From positions 1 to 32,934 of the IMG/VR virus record IMGVR_UViG_3300043395_000794: 32,934 nucleotides of DNA, one strand, 5' to 3'. The notes under the pieces were generated by a model that saw nothing but the letters and a program-made list of their open reading frames with translations, was not told the origin of the DNA and did not search any database. Origin of the DNA: a virus. A program made the translations under genes and the position numbers. This document shows positions 30,420-32,934 of this stretch, piece after piece. Each line of letters starts with the position of its first letter. Positions within the stretch are counted from its first letter, which is position 1.

Positions 30420-30913
30420 CAGAATCCACATTCCTTGGTTTGCTTGCAGTGCTGATACCCCAGCACCGCCATGTAAGCCATGCCAGCCAGGGCGGCGACG
30501 ATCAGCACCACGCCGATGCCGGTCTCGATTGCCTGCGCCATGGCCTTGCGGCGGCGCTCGGCGGCTTCCTTCTCGCGCTTGGCATCCAGCGCATCGTCGC
30601 GGTTCATCTGTGCCACGCGGATCTGGATGTTCTGCCAGATGTCAGCGTTTCCGCTCTGGAAGAAAAGCATCTTCAGCTCTTCTTCGAACTGCCGCTGCTG
30701 CATGAGCTCCATCTCGGCCTGGATGGCCGCGCCCATGTTGCTGCCGCCCTTCTTCTTGGCCTGGTTGACGGCCTTGGTAGCCTCATGCTTGGCGTCGAAA
30801 TACTTGCCCAGCAGCGGACCCAGCGAGCGGACATCGTCGACAGTCTTGCTGGCCTTCTTGATAAGGTTGACCGCCGTGCTGACGGCCGCCATTGCGGTGA
30901 TCGGGTCGATCAC
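30419..30913 (-). CDS. Tail-anchored membrane protein in lysis cassette (164 aa)
   Basis: GTG start. A helical, charged protein (MIDPITAMAAVSTAVNLIKK at the N-terminus; DALDAKREKEAAERRRKAMA before the membrane) with one transmembrane helix at about 131-153 and a short Cys-containing tail (HCKQTKECGF). Similar MIDPI-starting proteins lie near lysis genes in other podoviruses, as I recall. The role is unknown; the topology does not fit an i-spanin, whose helix is N-terminal. Confidence 0.65.
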   Translation of the reverse strand: MIDPITAMAAVSTAVNLIKKASKTVDDVRSLGPLLGKYFDAKHEATKAVNQAKKKGGSNMGAAIQAEMELMQQRQFEEELKMLFFQSGNADIWQNIQIRVAQMNRDDALDAKREKEAAERRRKAMAQAIETGIGVVLIVAALAGMAYMAVLGYQHCKQTKECGF

Positions 30914-30921
30914 AGCAGCAC

Positions 30922-31080
30922 CTAGATTTTCAGCACCAGCCCCAAAAGCAGCAGGATAATGGCGCCTGCACTGCCAATGAGTATGGTCTCAAGGCGCTTC
31001 AGCCTCGCGTTAATGCCAGCATATCGCTCGGCACACACAGCCTCGTGCGTGGTGAGGCGGCTGTCCACATCGGCACTCAT
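30922..31080 (-). CDS. XhlA-like small membrane protein (52 aa)
   Basis: An amphipathic N-terminal helix (MSADVDSRLTTHEAVCAERY, then NARLKRLE) is followed by one transmembrane helix (TILIGSAGAIILLLLGLVL). This is the layout of hemolysin XhlA-type proteins and of some small holins. An AAGGGG site precedes the ATG. It opens the lysis cassette. Confidence 0.65.
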   Translation of the reverse strand: MSADVDSRLTTHEAVCAERYAGINARLKRLETILIGSAGAIILLLLGLVLKI

Positions 31081-31106
31081 CGTCGACCCCTTCTAATTCG
31101 ACCAGG

Positions 31107-31262
31107 TTACTGCTTGTCAGGCGCCGGCTCATCCGGCTTGGCCTGCTCTTTGAACTGCTGCACCAGCTTCTGCCACAGCGGGTGCGCATTGCTTTGCGTC
31201 GGCAGGTTGCCGATCACTTGCATGATGAAAGCGGCTTCGTTTTCCTCGAGCTCGAATTTCAT
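31107..31262 (-). CDS. Small hypothetical protein (51 aa)
   Basis: MKFELEENEAAFIMQVIGNL, then PTQSNAHPLWQKLVQQFKEQ and an acidic/Pro tail. Similar short proteins (MKFELTVEEANLILxALG-like start, LxxKLxxQ end) are common in phages and of unknown function. ATG at 31262 overlaps the upstream stop as ATGA. Confidence 0.7.
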   Translation of the reverse strand: MKFELEENEAAFIMQVIGNLPTQSNAHPLWQKLVQQFKEQAKPDEPAPDKQ

Positions 31263-31567
31263 GCCTGCCCCCAGGGAGTGCCAGAGATCACGGGCGGGTT
31301 GGCCAACGCGGCCAGCTGCGCGTCCAGGGCGGCCTCTTTGGCTGCCACGCCATCAGTTCCCCAACGGTCGGTGAGCCAGCCAGTCACGTCGGCCTGGGTC
31401 AGCTGCTCGTAGGGCTTAAAGCCAGGCGCTGCCGCATCTGGCTCAAAGCTCTCGGTGCCGTACTGAGAAGCAGTGAATTCACCAGATGTCTTGGTAACAG
31501 TCCAGTGAACCACGGTCACGAATCCGTCTACGGACAAGCGATCCATTTGGTTGATGATGATGTTCAT
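31259..31567 (-). CDS. Conserved-looking small tail-region protein (102 aa)
   Basis: A beta-rich N-terminal half (VTVVHWTVTKTSGEF) is followed by FKPYEQLTQADVTGWLTDRW, then a helix (EAALDAQLAALANPP) and the ending SGTPWGQ. This order recalls the family with F.PYE.LTE..V..W and a terminal NPP....G.PW that often lies next to tail genes in phages (DUF7936-like). The function is unknown. GGAG lies upstream of the ATG. Confidence 0.7.
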   Translation of the reverse strand: MNIIINQMDRLSVDGFVTVVHWTVTKTSGEFTASQYGTESFEPDAAAPGFKPYEQLTQADVTGWLTDRWGTDGVAAKEAALDAQLAALANPPVISGTPWGQA

Positions 31568-31569
31568 TC

Positions 31570-31821
31570 TTATGCTCCTGCGGGTGGGTTATACGGCACG
31601 GGCGACGGTTGGCTCCAAGCGTAATTGGCGATGTTGAGGTAGTAAGCCTCATTCAGCACTTCTGCAGCCTGCGGGTCGTTGGGCACAAGGACGCAGCGCC
31701 AATAGGTCGATGAGATAACCTCGCCGTCCTTGAGCACTTCGGTGGTCTTGCGAACTCCGATACATCCATTGCGTTGGATGTTGAACTCGCTGATGTATGT
31801 GACTTCGGTGTAAGTTGCCAT
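31570..31821 (-). CDS. Hypothetical protein downstream of tail fibre (83 aa)
   Basis: MATYTEVTYISEFNIQRNGC then IGVRKTTEVLKDGEVISSTY and WRCVLVPNDPQAAEVLNEAY, ending in a Pro-rich tail. Similar small proteins with RKTTEV...DG.....YWR occur beside tail-fibre genes; they may be fibre chaperones or bind the fibre. AAGGAGG is perfectly placed before the ATG. It is separated from the fibre stop by 13 bases. Confidence 0.7.
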   Translation of the reverse strand: MATYTEVTYISEFNIQRNGCIGVRKTTEVLKDGEVISSTYWRCVLVPNDPQAAEVLNEAYYLNIANYAWSQPSPVPYNPPAGA

Positions 31822-31834
31822 GATGGCCTCCTTT

Positions 31835-32934
31835 TTAAACTCGATAGAACCCGGTTAATCCTTCAATTTCTCCAGCCGTGTCCATTGGCACATTCGTGGC
31901 AGCCCCTCCACCCGTAGGCAACTGACGCAAATTGATTTCGGATGTTCCTTGATCTTGCAGTGCTGCCGGAACATTATTTGCGGTCAAAGCAATGTTTGCA
32001 AAGTACGATGTGTAAGTTGCAGGATTTGTCGTTGCATTGTTAGAAGTGAACGGCAAACCAGTTATTTTCATGTTTCCAGTGCCTGTGTGGGCAGTCCACC
32101 GAATTGTGATGGTAATAAATACTTGATTGCCGATTTTCGTGTACCAACCCGCTTGAAGTGTGTAAGTTCCAGTTCCGGCGCTTGTTGTCCCCACAATTAC
32201 AGGCGTGAACGTGCCTTCCTCATAGTCATCCAACGTGTTGGCGTCGGACGATGCGGATTGGGCTGAGGGGAAGGTGATGCCTACGCCGGATGAATTTGGC
32301 GCAGTGCCGCCAAGACCGATAGATTTGACCATCTGCAAACCATCGGTAACTATCCGAGCGCGTTCGGTGGAGTTAGTGCGAATTCGTAAATCGGTGTTGG
32401 TTATAGTTTCAAGGATTGCCAACCCCGACTGCGCGTTAATACGCATAGCCGAAGTTGCATCAGCAGACTCTACCGTCGCAGATGCGTCTGTACCTTTAAC
32501 GTGCAGTTGATAACCGGGAGAGCTTACGCCAATACCGAGGCTACCCGCAGCACTCAGCGTCATCACCTGACTGAACGAGATGGCGTTTCCTGCGGTGCCA
32601 GAGGCGGCGTTGAACCAGCGGTGTTGTCCAAGAACTTGTGAGTAATACGATGCCTGTGCAGAGTTCTTGTAAATCCAGTTGGTGCCATTGTTGTATGCGT
32701 TAGCAGCAATTACCGGATACAAACCAGCGATTGCCTGTCCTGCGGACGAATACTGCATCTCAAGAACGCGCCAATCCGCTCCCCAAGCACTCGGCGTCAC
32801 CCCCAGACCGAGGTTGCCGGAGGTATCCAGCGTTGCTTGTGTTGTCGAGTTAGTTCTCAGCAATAAGGAGTGGTTTGATGTAGTGCCAAATAGCAACGCA
32901 CCACTGTTTTGCAGCCTTGAAGTTACCGTGCCGT
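31835..32934 (-). CDS. T7-type tail fibre, C-terminal third (gene begins at 1889)
   Basis: This holds residues 630-954 of the fibre; bases 32811-32934 repeat window positions 1-124. Fibre-type repeats are visible: GNLGLGVTPSAWGADWRVLE and GSLGIGVSSPGYQLHVKGTD. The C-terminal domain starts LDDYEEGTFTPVIVG and contains GWYTKIGNQVFITITIRW and GNMKITGLPF, a receptor-binding tip shared by many unrelated phages. No S74 chaperone domain is present, so no self-cleavage is expected. Local GC is much lower than in the structural genes (54 of 120 bases at 31981-32100), which suggests acquisition from another phage. Confidence 0.9.
   Translation of the reverse strand, partial: GTVTSRLQNSGALLFGTTSNHSLLLRTNSTTQATLDTSGNLGLGVTPSAWGADWRVLEMQYSSAGQAIAGLYPVIAANAYNNGTNWIYKNSAQASYYSQVLGQHRWFNAASGTAGNAISFSQVMTLSAAGSLGIGVSSPGYQLHVKGTDASATVESADATSAMRINAQSGLAILETITNTDLRIRTNSTERARIVTDGLQMVKSIGLGGTAPNSSGVGITFPSAQSASSDANTLDDYEEGTFTPVIVGTTSAGTGTYTLQAGWYTKIGNQVFITITIRWTAHTGTGNMKITGLPFTSNNATTNPATYTSYFANIALTANNVPAALQDQGTSEINLRQLPTGGGAATNVPMDTAGEIEGLTGFYRV
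32811..32934. repeat. Terminal overlap, right copy
   Basis: Identical to 1-124. See the left copy. Confidence 0.95.

Noticed and set aside
1-32934. The 124-bp end repeats as genuine packaging terminal repeats
   Set aside because: They sit inside a coding frame that is complete only after joining the ends, and the length fits an assembly overlap.
1-32934. tRNA genes, CRISPR arrays, reverse transcriptase or diversity-generating repeats
   Set aside because: No cloverleaf-like sequence, regular spacer array, RT motif or template/variable repeat pair was seen by eye, although the fibre gene was examined for variable repeats.

Overview
The window is an essentially complete genome of a short-tailed (podovirus-type) double-stranded DNA phage. 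Bases 1-124 are repeated exactly at 32811-32934, and the tail-fibre gene continues in the same frame across the join. The sequence is therefore a circularised contig of 32,810 bp whose arbitrary cut lies inside the fibre gene. High GC, the style of the genes and a recurring small-ORF/RNA region near 22.2 kb suggest a Gram-negative, perhaps Burkholderiales, host. That host guess is an inference only.

Layout. A single long leftward (minus-strand) gene chain starts at about 24880. First comes an early block: a ribbon-helix-helix regulator, a RusA resolvase, small Cys-rich and membrane proteins, and a winged-helix replication initiator. Next is a structured intergenic region (22002-22347), then an SSB-tipped small protein and the packaging genes (terS, a 36-residue ORF, terL). 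The head and tail block follows: a GNAT-like protein, two hendecad coiled-coil proteins, small basic proteins, portal, a Bbp19-like protein, scaffold, a terminator, major capsid, a minor head protein, tail tubular A and B, four internal virion proteins and the T7-type fibre. Across the join the chain continues with small tail-associated proteins and a membrane/lysis cassette (XhlA-like, two membrane proteins, a holin-like protein, GH19 endolysin). The only rightward block is 25045-28811: a small Cys protein, a serine recombinase, two tiny membrane proteins, hypotheticals, a YqaJ-type exonuclease and a RecT-family annealing protein. It ends tail-to-tail with the endolysin, and the two stop regions overlap by 7 bp.

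How it fits together. The virion module is T7-like in plan, but no RNA polymerase, DNA polymerase or primase is visible, so the phage must borrow host polymerases. Replication looks plasmid- or lambda-like. Inside the initiator gene there is a perfect DnaA box (22637-22645), palindromic 17-bp iterons (22559-22629) and a 100-bp stretch with only 27 G/C (22451-22550). YqaJ, RecT, RusA and the SSB-tipped protein would supply recombination. The serine recombinase could resolve multimers or integrate the genome. A phage-plasmid or temperate lifestyle is possible but unproven.

Most gene junctions overlap as ATGA, GTGA, TGATG or TAATG, so translational coupling appears to be general. The most notable unexplained items are the intragenic origin, the pair of hendecad coiled-coil proteins next to the terminase, a DNA-glycosylase-like motif set in an internal virion protein, and the hairpin-rich region downstream of the initiator gene.
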